From positions 950,001 to 1,014,000 of the forward strand of contig NC_087109.1 of assembly GCF_963855985.1 (NCBI RefSeq): DNA of 64,000 bases, written 5' to 3'. Position 1 is the first letter of the stretch, and every line of letters starts with the position of its first letter. Made by a program: the position numbers and the translations under genes. Source of the stretch: Ostrinia nubilalis. Its lineage: Eukaryota > Arthropoda > Insecta > Lepidoptera > Crambidae. The notes beneath the pieces were generated by a model. That model saw nothing but the letters and a program-made list of their open reading frames with translations, made no database searches and was not told the origin of the DNA. Positions 45,701 to 58,452 of this stretch are shown here, in pieces.

Positions 45701-48700
45701 GCTCATATGTAGTTCGTAGGCAGACTGAGATAGTATCTAAAATTGTTAATTGTTTTTAACAATTATTTGGCATATATTTTGCTTTTATTAAGGTCATAAT
45801 TTAAGAAATATCAGGCTTAGATGATTCCTAAAGGAAAATGTTGATTAGGGTACGTATGATTTTTTTATTTTGAGAGACTGTTTCGATTCATCAGAAGTTT
45901 ACATGTGAGATTTAATAATATTATTTTATCGTATTTTATAGTCCAACCAAAAAAAAACAGTTTTGTTGAGAAATCTGTAATTTATTTAAATAAAACCGTG
46001 AGTATCTTTCTCAATTCATATTACAAGTCAAATTTGAATTCAATCCTATAAACAATTGTAATGTTTCTTTATTTCTATCATTCAAGATGTAGGGGTAAAC
46101 CACTAAAACTCGCGCTACTGCCGACCGCGGCGACGGACGCCCCCCGCGAGTTTTAGCGGAGGCCCCTAAACCTACTACATATTAGATTGCATTGGTTTTG
46201 CATTGTCACGTCTGACGAATCGGAACAGTCTCACAAAACAAAAAATCATATTATGTACCCAATGATATTATATAAAAACAAAAGCAGATATGTTATAAGC
46301 GCTCGCGCTGTGAATACTCAAATACGTCCCAATTGGGACGTCTTGTGTTTAGTCTTCGTGTGGCCTGCGTCGTGCGCAATCGCGTGCGTACCACACCGTA
46401 AGTTCCTGTGTTCTTACCAAAATAAATTAAAAATGCCATCGTGTGTGTTTCGAAAGTGTACCAATTATGACTCTAAAGTAAAAAAAATACAAGGGATCTC
46501 TCTTACCACATGTGATTATGCAAAATTATTTAGTATTTATGTTTTCAATTATTTATGCAAACAATCAAGACGCCATGCGCCATGTTCAAGTTAAGAAAGA
46601 GAAAGCGATCTTGTTTTGACGTTAGAGCGATAAGGATGCGTGCGCTGCGGACATAGATTAGTTAGTGCAGAATCGTTAAAACTATAGCTATCTCTTTCAT
46701 TTGCGTGCTATTTCGTATCTTTTGTTTCACTTATCAGTTACATTTGTCAATATGTGCAATTTGGAATAGCTCGGCACGGATTAAAATCGTAATTTCTATG
46801 AACGTAACATATCTATAGTTCTATAATAATAATATCATTGTATGTACCCTAATCAACATTTTCCTTTAGGAATCATCTAAGCCTGATATTTCTTAAATTA
46901 TGACCTTAATAAAAGCAAAATATATGCCAAATAATTGTTAAAAACAATTAACAATTTTAGATACTATCTCAGTCTGCCTACGAACTACATATGAGCAGAT
47001 AGAGGTAAAAGTAAGGATCACTCACACGGCATATTGGAGGAAAGAATAAAGATTAATTTCTTCCTTCAGCTTTTAAGTTTTGTCACACTTATTCTTTAAC
47101 AAATTCGCTCGTCAGTTTGCACACATTTCCCAACAGAAATAAAACGTATTTATTAATAAAAAGTCATTATTTTGAAGAGCACTCATACGGCCCGTGTGCG
47201 GTGTGAGTGATCCTAAATAATCGTCATAACTTTGGAACGGGACGTGCAAGGAATTTCTGAATTTGTTAATAGTTTTAACATATTCTTAACAATTTTTCAA
47301 TACTATAAAAAGAAGTGGAAAGGCTTTATTTTCTGAAATAAACATGTTGACGTTTTCTTAAAGCGTGCGGTATGAGTGCTCCTATTTATTGGCCATAACA
47401 TTTTTATCTTAGGTTTAACAAATTTTTAAACTTCATCGCAATGTTTTAACATATTTTAAGTAAAACTTCCTCGATTTTTGTTAAGATTGAAGCAAGGATC
47501 ACTCAATCCACATGCACATAATTGATTGGTGGTGTCAACATGTCTATTGTGTGTGTTGTGGGTTCGATTCCCACCGGGCAATTAGTTGTTAGAAAAAATA
47601 ATGATTTGTAATTGCCGCAGTATGTAGAACTGTTTGACATATAATTTAGATATCTGAGTAAATTATCTTGATTTTCACAGTAGAAATCTTAAGTTATAGT
47701 TAATGTATTTTACAGAAATACCTCATAAAAATTGATTTTTTAATGTTATAAAGAAATTAAAATAAAACGATTAAGTATATGAGAGTAATACAATTTATAA
47801 TAATCTTTATGTTAGTCTATTGCTATAATCAATAGGGCACCAACATTGCCACATCCAGGTAACCACCATGGCACCAAGTTATCTAAGGGTGGATTCGACC
47901 AAACAAGAGTAAATATTAATCTTAGAATAAATCGTCAGTTATTCGACATTTTGACATATTTCCCATACTGAAACTGTCAATGTGCCAGTTATACCAGGAG
48001 TTGTTTTCGGATAAAAGTTTGGTCAAATTGGGCGTTAGTGTTATCGATCAAAAATTTATAAATTGAAAGTGACGTTGTACTTCCTGCATGAAAACTCTTT
48101 TGGTAAACTGAACATTAATGTAATATTCATAAGTCTTGAATTACCTTGGCTTCGAATTCCTTGAACTGCCTCTCGCGTTCCTGTCTGTACTTCTCCACCT
48201 CATCCTGAGCCTCCTCCTTGGCCTGCTTTAGGCGTTTCGCTTTTCCTGGAAGGAGACGAATATACTTTAGTATTCTCTGTTACAGAAAATATACAATAAT
48301 ATTAACTATGGACAAAGATCCATAGGTCAGGGGATACGTTTTGAATTTATCATAAAGTCTTATTATATTAAGGGCTTATAGTCTTATTATATTAATATCT
48401 TTTAGCTGAAGGATAAATTAGTAATTTTGATATATTTTCCATACTCAAACTGTCAATCAATATGCTAAACTTATTCTTCAGTTAAGTTATCCAACCAATG
48501 ATTAAATAATCAGTCCTTAGAGGATTAAAATATAAATTACAGAACTAAACATAACATAAGTAAGCCACTACACCTGCTCTTATAAAAAAATGTGCAAAGC
48601 TAGGTACTGTCATAACCCTCAAAGATGTTGGAGTCAATTTGATGTAGGTACTATTATTAGGTGGCAGGCAGTGTTATTTATTTGATGGACAATCAGTCAG

Positions 48701-49444
48701 CTGATTTCTGTGATGCTAACTGATTAAACTATTTTTACCCGACTGCGCCAGAAGGAGGGTTATGTTTTTTAATCTTGATTTTCAAAGGTATTCATTGCCT
48801 GAAAGCAGTTGAGCATGTGAAACCAGAAGATATAATAGGAACAGTGATGAATCAGAACAGATGATATTGGAAGACATGACAAGAACACTTTTCAGTCACA
48901 GAGAGACATGGAAAATTATGTCATAACTACTTTTATATTGTTCTTTTCTAAGCCTGTCAGTCATGATAAGTCCTTTATGCTCATAAAATAGAGCTAACAA
49001 TATCAACTGAATTTAAAGACAATACTTACTCTCATTCTAGGACTAATTTGAATGATTATCACATTTTGACTATTCTTTACGTACTGGAGTAGATAATCCC
49101 AGAGAAAACATGAAAACTGCGTACTACATGGTGCACTTATCTACAAGATCATACGCCCAAATTTAAGGAGGTGGTCCTTTGAGGTCATTTATTTCGATCA
49201 TGTGATCTACCCAGCTTCATTGGTTGATCATTTTCACTCCTCCATGGAAATTACCTATGATCTAATGATACAATGAAAGAAGGGTATGAAAACATCTCAC
49301 AAGAGTGAAGTGGAAAGACCCCAAGGGAAATGTGTAACAAAATACGCAATAAAACCACTTACGCTTTCTCGCCTCGGAGACTTTTTCGGCCGCACGCTTT
49401 TCAGCAGCCAGCAGTTGCTGGATTCCCTGTGTCTGGCTCGCCAT
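42770..49444 (-). CDS. Vha13: V-type proton ATPase subunit G
   Basis: Four coding exons: 49444-49363, 48245-48145, 44912-44814 and 42841-42770, giving 117 residues, the usual length for insect subunit G. It starts [20 protein letters not shown], the conserved N-terminus. A long charged coiled-coil follows ([43 protein letters not shown]), then the C-terminal [16 protein letters not shown]. Known role: part of the peripheral stalk (with subunit E) of the V1 sector, which couples ATP hydrolysis to proton pumping in endomembranes and, in caterpillars, in midgut goblet-cell membrane. It is convergent with SPH-C, about 500 bp between stops. Intron 2 holds a 2.3-kb transposon and intron 3 a triple-nested insertion; the exons are intact. 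Confidence 0.95.
44104..44680. mobile_element. MITE family F copy 2, containing an RTE insertion that itself holds another insert
   Basis: The outer ends CATCCACGAAGACGCGCC and inverse match the 8650-8822 copy. Inside, an RTE 3' end (44194-44572; [40 protein letters not shown]) is flanked by a 10-bp duplication GCACACGCAC (44184-44193 and 44573-44582). Inside that, ~118 bp at 44398-44515 with CCTGTTGTCCCCCCTGG repeated, plus an inverse, breaks the RTE frame. Confidence 0.85.
45175..47522. mobile_element. DNA transposon remnant with ~680-bp terminal inverted repeats
   Basis: The left arm 45175-45855 and right arm 46843-47522 are almost exact inverses (outer ATTATGTGCATGTGGATTGA, inner TTGATTAGGGTACGTATG-like). 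The unique middle is about 1 kb and contains a fragment of a THAP-type DNA-binding domain and a small GC-rich hairpin at 46089-46173. Arms this long and this alike suggest recent activity or arm correction. It lies in the Vha13 intron between coding exons 2 and 3. Confidence 0.85.
46433..46594 (+). pseudogene. Truncated THAP-domain (transposase N-terminus) fragment
   Basis: The ATG at 46433 opens [20 protein letters not shown], which fits the start of a THAP zinc finger (C-x4-C at the N-terminus). The later C-x2-H ligands and the rest of the protein are missing and the frame ends at 46594. THAP domains bind DNA in P-element-type transposases and their derivatives. I infer that the element descends from such a transposon. 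Confidence 0.5.
47535..47600 (+). other. tRNA-like B-box fragment
   Basis: TTGTGGGTTCGATTCCCACC is a T-arm/B-box sequence, next to the right arm of the long-TIR transposon. There is no A box or acceptor stem, so it is a SINE or tRNA fragment. Confidence 0.35.
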
Positions 49445-50923
49445 TTGTAATACACACAAAAACTATGTCGAGCGAGAATCAAGACCGAGACACGAATCAA
49501 TAGATTGATGCGTGATTGCGACGAAAGTCATATGATTGGTTTAGTTCCACCATGTTGTCACAAATGGCGCTGTCATCGGCTCGTGCCTATGCGTAAATGC
49601 ATGAACCGGAACGTTATGCCACCTTCATATTTTGATAATTTTTAAGCAGTAATACAAAGAGAAATCAAATTAAATTATTTTATCTTTACTTTTTATTTTT
49701 TATCTATTTATATTAAAATTACTCAGTACACAATTTTTAAAAATACATTTTGGTTACGTAGTCAAAATAGCTTAGGTAAAACGAAGTACACACAGTGCAG
49801 TTGATGTGTTTTAGTTTTATTGTTATTCGATAGATGGCGCTTAGTTCGTACCATTTTAAAATACCTACTAATTAATTCTAACATTGATTTTATTTTCATA
49901 CAGTCATTGCAAAGTTCAATTCTGTTCATAATTTTTATTTTAAAATTGAATGTAATAAATACCTACATTTAAAATTATGACATTGCTGCATTGTTATCAA
50001 AACGGCAACACTTGACATACGTCATGAATTTAGTCGCGGAAGCGGGAAATTTAGATTTTTTATTATTATGTACAGGTGGATTAATAAATTCCTAGTTTTA
50101 TTAGGAAATGTTAAATATTATTAAGTTTTTTATCCTTTCAGGATTTATTTTATAAGTCCAAGTCATTATTTACCTACCTAAAAGCGTACAAATGTAATCT
50201 TTTTACACAAAACAATCATCCTTGAATTACCTATTCATAAGGAATAATTTGCATTGTCATGCATTGACTTTATAAGCCATCGCAAAAACGTGACATTGAA
50301 AAGTATTGTGTCAAGGAAGTTTATTAATTAAATTTATGATGATCGATCACAGAAAAAACTCATTTAACGCCTAAACAAGACTCCTGAATGATGCGAATGC
50401 GAGAGGGGAATGCTCGATCATTTGCTATTTCATCTTTTCTAAAAGAAGACATGAGACGGAAGATACCCTCCCCACCAAGAAGCTGCTCTGTAGTAACAAG
50501 CTTGAATGAAATCTACAACTAGAGAATAGTACATTGAGGACTTTGATCTTCACGCGCACTATCATAACCGTAGTACGCCAGAAATGTACGATGTAGCAAA
50601 GGTGTATTTGAAAGGCTCATTAATATTTCAAGTGCAAAATCCACGCCACGGGCTCGGCGTAACGTCACTGTTTTCTTTATCATTTCGGTGGCAAACATAG
50701 CATAGTATGGCCGTCGTTTGGAAGTATTCACAGTTTTACTTCCATAAAGAATACGCGATAAACATTGCACAGAGCGAATTACGAAAGACTTTTTTAAATA
50801 AATTCTTTACGCGAGTGAGATAAACAATAACAAGTGTTTAAATATCAAGGAGTCAAATAAGAAAGGCGCCGCGACCTCATTTATTTGCAGTTTTTACGGT
50901 TTCCGTCATAATTAAAATTCAAA
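49445..50923. promoter_or_regulatory. Divergent intergenic region between Vha13 and the FERM gene
   Basis: Promoters of both genes should lie here. Single motifs of the type seen in the tandem array occur (ATAGATGGCGCTTAG near 49830; AAATGGCGCTGTC near 49563). No ORF is convincing. Confidence 0.4.
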
Positions 50924-51007
50924 ATGTGGTTAATCAGTCAGCCGAATTCTGTGATCCTGCAAGTGAAGGCGGAACCAAATGCCATCGGACAGGAGTGCCT
51001 TGAAAAG
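50924..51007 (+). CDS. First coding exon of a MYLIP/Dnr1-like FERM-RING E3 ubiquitin ligase
   Basis: 28 codons from ATG 50924 to the donor AAAAG|GTGAGT, phase 0: MWLISQPNSVILQVKAEPNA then IGQECLEK. It matches the opening beta strand and the G-x-(E/D)-C-L motif of FERM F1 lobes. The pattern, and an exon break right after it, fits MYLIP/IDOL and insect Dnr1, whose first exon is about 29 codons. Known: MYLIP degrades lipoprotein receptors; Drosophila Dnr1 restrains caspase Dredd. The remaining exons must lie beyond 64 kb, because I find no continuation in 13 kb. The family call rests on 28 residues, so another FERM protein is possible. Confidence 0.6.
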
Positions 51008-51720
51008 GTGAGTCTAGTTCTTAGGTAACCTGACTTGCTATTTTTTTACTAATCTATTGTTTTGTGATTTATTTAAAAAAAAGTCTAAAGTAATTTTTTT
51101 GTTTTATAATTTCGATGCATGATTTTATTTTCGTCTGTGTCATTCTTATTAGCTTTTTTTTGTAATTTTTCTTTTTTTTTTCTTTAAAAAAGGAAAGTAA
51201 ACAAAAGCATCCTCTAAATCATCAGAAACATTATGCTGTTACCAATGATATTATATAAAAACAGTAATATCATTGGCTGTTACAGTTACAACAAAACAAT
51301 ATTGTTTAAATCGTGAAATTTCATTGTAAAATTACAAAAGCATTATTGAGACACGTTCGTTCTACGTCACTGTGTTACCTTGCGGACTTTGGACCCGGCA
51401 AACCGAGCGGCATCGTACAATCTGTCCACGCATTACCGCCGTGATTGTACGAAAGTTAGCAGCCAAAATGATACATTTACCACTAATAGGTATACAAGTA
51501 GTTACACTTGATGACAGTTTCTGTATGGACAGTACATAATAAAGGCGATATTCATTTGCAGAAAACGCAATTATCATCTGTTTTTAATGCGGAGATAAAG
51601 TACTGTAAAGGTAATAAATTGTTAAGTCGTAGCAAGTGGGTATAAATATTAATGTAAGCACTTTTAGGTACCTATTTGTTGTAAGTACATTGATAAACAT
51701 AGGTATTTGTAGTAGATTAA

Positions 51721-51751
51721 TCCCAACTAATATTATAAATGCGAAAGTAAC

Positions 51752-51796
<45 letters not shown>

Positions 51797-51977
51797 TACG
51801 CTTTCCCGCTTAAACCTCGCAACCGATTTTGATGAAATTTGGCATAGAGATAGTTTGAGTCCCGGGAAAGAACATAGGATAGTTTTTATCCCGGTTTTTG
51901 AAACAGGGACGCGCGCGATAAAGTTTTTCTGTGACAGACAAAATTCCACGCGGGCGAAGCCGCGGGCGGAAAGCTAG
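51721..51977 (+). mobile_element. Helitron-like non-autonomous element with (CTGT)n microsatellite
   Basis: Starts TCCCAACTAATATTATAAAT and ends GGCGGAAAGCTAG, inserted between A and T (5' TC, 3' CTAG, host A/T), as Helitrons do. An uninterrupted CTGT repeat lies at about 51753-51796. It resembles the lepidopteran Lep1-type elements known to spread microsatellites. Confidence 0.85.
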
Positions 51978-54900
51978 TAAACAAATAAATACAAACTCAA
52001 TCATACGAAGACGCAATTTAAGTAGGTATAGAAGGTAGTACCACCTACCTATCCGTATTCCTTTTCGAACATAACATCGCCGTGAAAAAAATCTTTCATC
52101 TCCAAGGTATTCACTTCCCTTGCTTTTGCAATGATGAGTAAAAATGTCACAATACAATTTAGGCGCCAAAACTGACCCCTGGCTTTGTTCCAAGCTTCCA
52201 ATCATTTAGATTTAGAACAATCTGAATTTCTTAAAAAGTATTTTCTTTTTTTGAGGCCAGCTTTATGACTCAGTCAAGTGGATTAAATTCCATATTAAAT
52301 TCGATTGAAAGGTCAAAAACTTTATTTTTTTTTTTACTCTAATAGGTTACTAGGGGCCTAAAAGCCTAACTGACAGGTAATTACGAAAAAATTAGCAATT
52401 TAATTAATTACATTATCTACAGGAAACACCTAGGTACAACAAGTTTAATAATTTTAATTAATAGTAATGATAAAAACCTTACTAATTAACTACCTATCTC
52501 TACTCATTCATTCATCATCATCATTAGTAGTAAAATATTGAATGATCATGATTTTTCTCGTACTTAGCAATAAATTGCAAATTATAACGGCTTAATACCG
52601 ATATTTTCCTACCAGTCTTCCAACCAATTTCGTATAGAAGAAAAATACAGGGTGAAAATTTTGCCAAATGTGATTTTCACAACATGTCGTAAGACTAACA
52701 CCACAACTTACACTTAGTGTAAATTAATTACTTCGTCTAGTTTTAACACCTTAAAATTAGAACTGTGATCTAAGTATTTACAATGGTATAGTATAACAAG
52801 GAAAACTGACTTTCCCTATAAGATGACGTCATCCAATAAATGCTAATAATAACACCAGCTCTCCAAAGTAAATCGTTATTCACGCGGTATTGTGTTGTGG
52901 CACCGGTGACTGTAACTCGGGTCCAAAGTCCGCGGCTCAACAGCTGTGCACCGTGCGCCCGCGCACGCATGCTCGGCGTGATCTCAGAACAACCTTAATT
53001 GGAGCATTCACCACTAAACTAACCCCTATTACTATGCAGTTAAGAACCACGCGGCCGCACCACCAGTTTGCTCGTTAACACACCTTGACTGGTGAAATCA
53101 TTTGAATTGTAAACTCTATTGTAATGGACATAAGACTTGCATCGACTGCTTACTGCACGTTGAATTTCACGTGCACAAGAGCGTCCATCACTAATCTCAC
53201 TTCACCCAAAACCTACTTGTTTTTCAAAACGCTTGTACTATCGTTTGGGCAGATTATTACAATGTTACTCACAAAGTACAATGCAGTATTTACTATTCAT
53301 GTAAATGAAGTACACACTTGCGGAAAAAATTCAATCACTTCTTGGCCTCTAAATACTGCTAGTTTCCTTGGTGCATAATTATTTTTGTCGTTGTTAAGAA
53401 TTTCCTATCTACCTAAGCTGTTTGCTTAAGTCCTGAGTCCTGCAACCCTATAACATTTTGGATAGGTTTGTCTATTAAACTATTTTGGAGACTGCCTTAC
53501 AAACATCAGAATTGGGTGGACCTTCACGAAATAATTTCTAACCTGAAAATGGTGTAACTATGCAAAGAATTTGTCTAGTGTCATAAAATTGTAACTATAG
53601 CCTTCACTGGTTGCCCACCAGTAAGGAAAACTAGCTTCAATGCAGAACCCATACAGTTGATATTTCAGTGATGAAAAAATTACGGCCGCGCTAACTCAAC
53701 AGTCCAAACTCCAACACGAAGGGATATATTTAACTCAATTCAGTGGAACAAGACGTCTTTGTAACTACATTAGGCACGAAAGGAGGTCAATGGGATCAAC
53801 AGCAATAACCACTCTTCAATAAGATTGCATTTCCGACAAACATGTAGGTAGATAGATACCTACAATATTCCTTTGCAGTACTTTGCACAGCAGCAAAATT
53901 CTGTTGCAATCGCTAGAAATGTAGAGTCATCGTGCAGGATAGGCTATTTCGAAATTCTATTCAGCATTGCAACTACTTCACTTTACCTAGTGTTTCACAA
54001 GATCACTTGATTAGCATAAAATAATGGAACATGAAAACAAGCGTCCAATTTAGTCTACGCAACCATCAAAATTTTATGGCAGCGCTAAGAACCGCCTCGG
54101 ACTTTGGAGCACGAAAATTAGTCCAGTTAATAATGGTTAAAAATGTTTTGCTACCATTTATTGAACTTTCCAATTGGTCGTGTGGACTTCGTACCCTGAC
54201 GTCACAGACAAAGGCCCCTATGTTGGGTAACTCATTGTCGTATTGTCAACCGAATCTGTTTGTTTATGCCCGTGAGGTTGTACTTCGACCGCGGACGGTA
54301 GTAGTGTACAAACTCGTCCGTATGTAGTTAAAACAACCAAACAATAGCACCAAACTAGAATATAACCAGCAGCTCAGAGGAACGAGCTGGAACTTTCACT
54401 TGTATCTTTCGAATGAAAACGCTTTCGCGAAACACGTTTCAAGTTACGTGATGCCTCTAAAATTGACCATATTGATGCAAAATATCAGTCAAAAGCTAAT
54501 TAATACTGAAAATCTTACGTCACACTAGAGTCTAATGACTAGACAGTCAGTAATTCCTCAAGAGCTGTTCTAAGAACTGGTTATCCACAAAGAATGAATC
54601 TTGATCAATGCCGAACGAGCAATTACTGTCGTCAACTGGGAATTACCCATTACAAGATTTAACGCAAAAAATGGGGATCTGAAACTTATTCCAAGAAAAA
54701 CAGTAATGATGATTACATGGATGATAATTTTCATCTTTCACCCATCACTGCTGTCGTCACAGTTTCACGAATGTGCTAACGACTTAGAAAATACAACTTA
54801 TGCACTACATTACGAACATGCGTAATTGCATTCACCTACTTGAGCCGGAAAACCAAGTTATTTAAAAACTTCAACGTAGGTAGTTAAAGGTATTTTTATG

Positions 54901-57537
54901 AAAATTATGTAGAACTATGTTCCACCATCATGAGTCATGGCTGATATTCGTTGGCTTAGTTGTGCCACACTTGCAACAGATCCAGCATAATGTAGGCAGA
55001 TGTCAGGTTTTAGTGAGTAGGCCCTGCCCATCTGGCAGGGAGAGCCTTACATAACCCACTGGTTCCCCCGGGCCAGTGGGTATGCAATTTCATGCATTTC
55101 CTGACGAAAAAAAAAAGGCAGATGACTGTTTTAAGTAAATAAAGTATTTCATAAATAACTGCAGTTTTCTGTTATTAATGCAGCAATGTAAGTTGATACG
55201 TGACCGAGACCACGATCGTATGCCGTGGAGCGGAGCCTTGGCTTACATTGGGACTATTATCTGACTTTACCTTAGCGTTCGCTTCTAATATTAAATTATC
55301 GATTCCAAATTCATGGAGCAAAAAATCTCAAGGTACTACAAAGTAGAACCAATCCATCTGTCAATTTCATTAATACTCTATCACTCGGCAACAGTACTAG
55401 CTAAAGCGTCACGATTTACTACAGCAAATTTTAAAATTTGCCGCATTTAATTGCACAACAAAAAGGTTATCATTATTCAACAGTAATCTTATAGGCAATA
55501 CTTTACATAACGAGTGGCGAATATTACATTACAGTAATTATACAAATGAAGTGACATCATAAACAATTTAATTTGAACTCAGTTAACCCATCTTCCGAAG
55601 TTGAATCAGCTGGCAACAGGACCTCGCATGAATTCAATATCAGTGGATGATAAACTTAGAGTCATTGGACTAAATGATAACGAATAATATCTTAATAACC
55701 TTTTTGATAATGCATTAGGATTAAGGTCATTGACGTAAATATAATAGAGTTACAAAATATGACTGTCCTCAGATCTGAAGGTTCAAATAAAAAGATATTC
55801 GTATCGAAATTACTGAGCACACTCAAAGTCGTAATGTAGTAGACATTTAAACGCAAAATTGCTTCAAAAACATTCAAAAGTATGGCAGATTTTTTAACCG
55901 ACAATAGGAAGGGAACTTTGAAATTCATCTTTAGGTTACCAAGATCAAAAGCGACGACCTTCGAAAAACTTTAATTTAGCCAAAACAAGACACACCTTTC
56001 GACGACATAATCACATTTAAATATATTATAATTATCCAGTATAATGAGTGAATATAAATGTTGAAGGTATCATTGTAAATCAGACGCAGTTAGCAGCGTA
56101 AATACATTCAAAAACACAAAAATAAAAACACGAAGTTTCAAATGACGTTCTTGATAACTTAATGTAGGATCCTGTTGAATAATCCTCAAACGATAAATAT
56201 TTAAAATTTATTGAAATAATATGATTGTAGATAATTTTATCGCTATTATCTTAATCAGAAACTCCTTTACTTATCAAAGTGCTCACAATCTACGTAAATA
56301 AATCATGATAAAAGATAGTTTTGCTGCTAAGGGCAGTCGACCCGGATCTGGTGCTTTTCAGCCTTGTTTGTTAGTCATTCAGATTATTAGTCTGATAATA
56401 CACCTACTTAGACATACAAAATAGCCAAATTATCCTTCATAATAATCTATTATTATAGGATTATCAGATCATTATCACAACCTGTATTTTGCCCTACTGA
56501 AAATCTAGCTGAGTAAGTAGCGCACAATTACATAATCTTGCTATCATTTACTGGTTGCTCAATATGGTTAAGTACTTATTCCTAGAGTGACTTCTAGGTT
56601 CCATCCCATGATAGGAAAGCTGTAGTTATGTCATAGGAGCCTGCACGTCAGCTCAGACCGGTCTAATTTATTGGAACTGGTCATTGCGATGTTTAAATGA
56701 TTAGGGTGTTTTGATGCAACCCTGTATTTAGTTCTCATCTTTGATGTTGGTTACAATGTTGCCATAAGATAATTTTTACTACTTTATTAGTACTTTCTTC
56801 GACTGATATTAACGTAGGGAATAAAAAAAAATATGCCCAACTTTTTAAACCTTATAACTCGCTGACGATGCGGTAGTGAATAACTACAATGAACTTTGAT
56901 AGACTGGGAAATGAAGCTAGATACGTGGCAACTGGGCCTGGAGCAAACTAACCGGTCGAGCCTGTTTTAGAGGTCAAATGGCGTCCATTTTAGTTCCTAC
57001 CGCTATACTTAGACGCAAAAAGGTACGCAATCATTGCTAAACTTAGTTGTAATAAGTGGTCACATTCACGAAGTTGTTTTTTTCCGTTGACACTTAAAAT
57101 AAGCGTCGGTACAGGTATTTTAATTGTAGACCTTAAAACAAGAGTAATAAGAACTAACAACAAAAAAGTTCCATGTGCACTTGAACTTTACAAATACCTA
57201 CATAATGCTTTGGTGGTCGGTACCTATTTAGTAGATATCTAGGTAGTTGTTCCGCCACAGGAAATATAAAAATAAAAATACCTATAGATAATGTAACTTC
57301 GGATATCAAATAAGCAGACACACAAGAGTTATGCAACTCTCTATGCGAACAAGTTGACAACAAAAACAAAACAAAATCCTTCAAAATGTGTTATCCGGCA
57401 GTTTTGTTTTGTTAGGTAGGTAGCCACCTAGACTGTGCCCCTTGTAGATTTACATGATGACCTAAGAAAACATAACGCTAAGGTTTCTCTATCTATTGGA
57501 ATGGATAAGGGTGAAGGCATACATAATGGCTTTAGAA
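51978..57537. other. Probable first intron of the FERM gene, left part
   Basis: No coding exon is recognised. A GC-richer island at 52880-53060 (GTGCGCCCGCGCACGCATGC) could be an alternative promoter or 5' exon. The rest is AT-rich, non-repetitive and featureless to me, apart from the hairpin pair at 55.0 kb. Confidence 0.35.
55018..55110. other. Two strong adjacent hairpins
   Basis: CCCTGCC-CATCT-GGCAGGG (7-bp stem) is followed 18 bp later by ACCCACTGG-TTCCCCCGGG-CCAGTGGGT (9-bp stem), then GCATTTCCTGACGA and a poly(A) run. It looks like a structured retroposon 3' end or small RNA; class unknown. Confidence 0.4.
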
Positions 57538-57745
57538 CAGTGGTTCTTAACCTTTAAGTCATGAGGGACCATTTTACCAAATTTCTGTCTTGTCAGGGAC
57601 CACCTCATAATCGGTCAAAACCAGTTTGACTGCAAAAATCAGTTAAAAGTGGTTTTGACCAAGGTGTGCAAGTGCACATCGTGGACCACTTGGAATGCCT
57701 CCAGGGACCACCAGTGGTCCGCGGACCACCGGTTAAGAATCACTG
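57538..57745. mobile_element. Complete hAT MITE with 8-bp target duplication
   Basis: Ends CAGTGGTTCTTAACC / GGTTAAGAATCACTG; CTTTAGAA at 57530-57537 and 57746-57753. 208 bp. One end family also occurs at 25287. Confidence 0.95.
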
Positions 57746-58369
57746 CTTTAGAACATCATTAGTGGACGGTATTAGCAAGCTTTTTTGGGGGTTTAAACCC
57801 TCGTGATGTTGCTCACTAAACATCTGAAGATCTGACATTAACAGCTGTATGTTATGGTTATGATCTTGGAGCGTGTCGTAAACACTTGCACAATCAACTG
57901 ATACCGATGGAAAGGCCAACGGAAACTTTAGCGGCCAAAATGGGAGCCGATTGTAAACAATAGTAAACAAAACCAGTAACCCAGATACAGATGATACGGT
58001 ATCATGTTCTGGACTCATTTGGAAACAGGGGCGACGGAAAGTCTTTAATGACATGCACGAAATAAATAATGATAATGACACACTACATCTTTAAACCCCA
58101 TTTGTACTCTAACCAAGTCTCAAACTAAGGCAATAAAGCCCTTAGTAAAAATGTACGAATAATATGACGCATAGCAACCAAAAAGAAGCTATTTTCATGA
58201 TTCTGATTCAGTATAGGGTATTACTTCTCTAGTGGAATGTAAAATGCCACAACAACGGTTGGCAACGCATCAACAACTCCCCTTTTATTGCAAATGTCTA
58301 TGGCCTGCGGTATAACAACTTTCCATCTGATAATCCGTACGAGTGGTTTGCCTTTGCCAATTCGTTGAC

Positions 58370-58452
58370 TTGACTAAAATTCCGGTAAAAGTAATTCCGG
58401 TGTTAATAAAATAATAAACAAATGTGGTCCCAAAATTGCACCTTGAAGCACT
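58370..58452 (-). pseudogene. Reverse-transcriptase fragment
   Basis: Minus strand reads VLQGAILGPHLFIILLTPEL, the conserved QG-x-LGP-x-LF motif of non-LTR RTs with decay after it. It is too short to classify. Confidence 0.55.

Noticed and set aside
46187..46432. Upstream part of the 135-codon ORF in the long-TIR element
   Set aside because: Only the part from 46433 has a domain-like pattern; the upstream residues look random and AT-driven.
47535..47600. tRNA gene
   Set aside because: Only a T-arm-like stretch is present; D-arm and acceptor are missing.
55090..55115. Hammerhead ribozyme suggested by CTGACGA
   Set aside because: No stem II and no paired GAAA strand in the right place.
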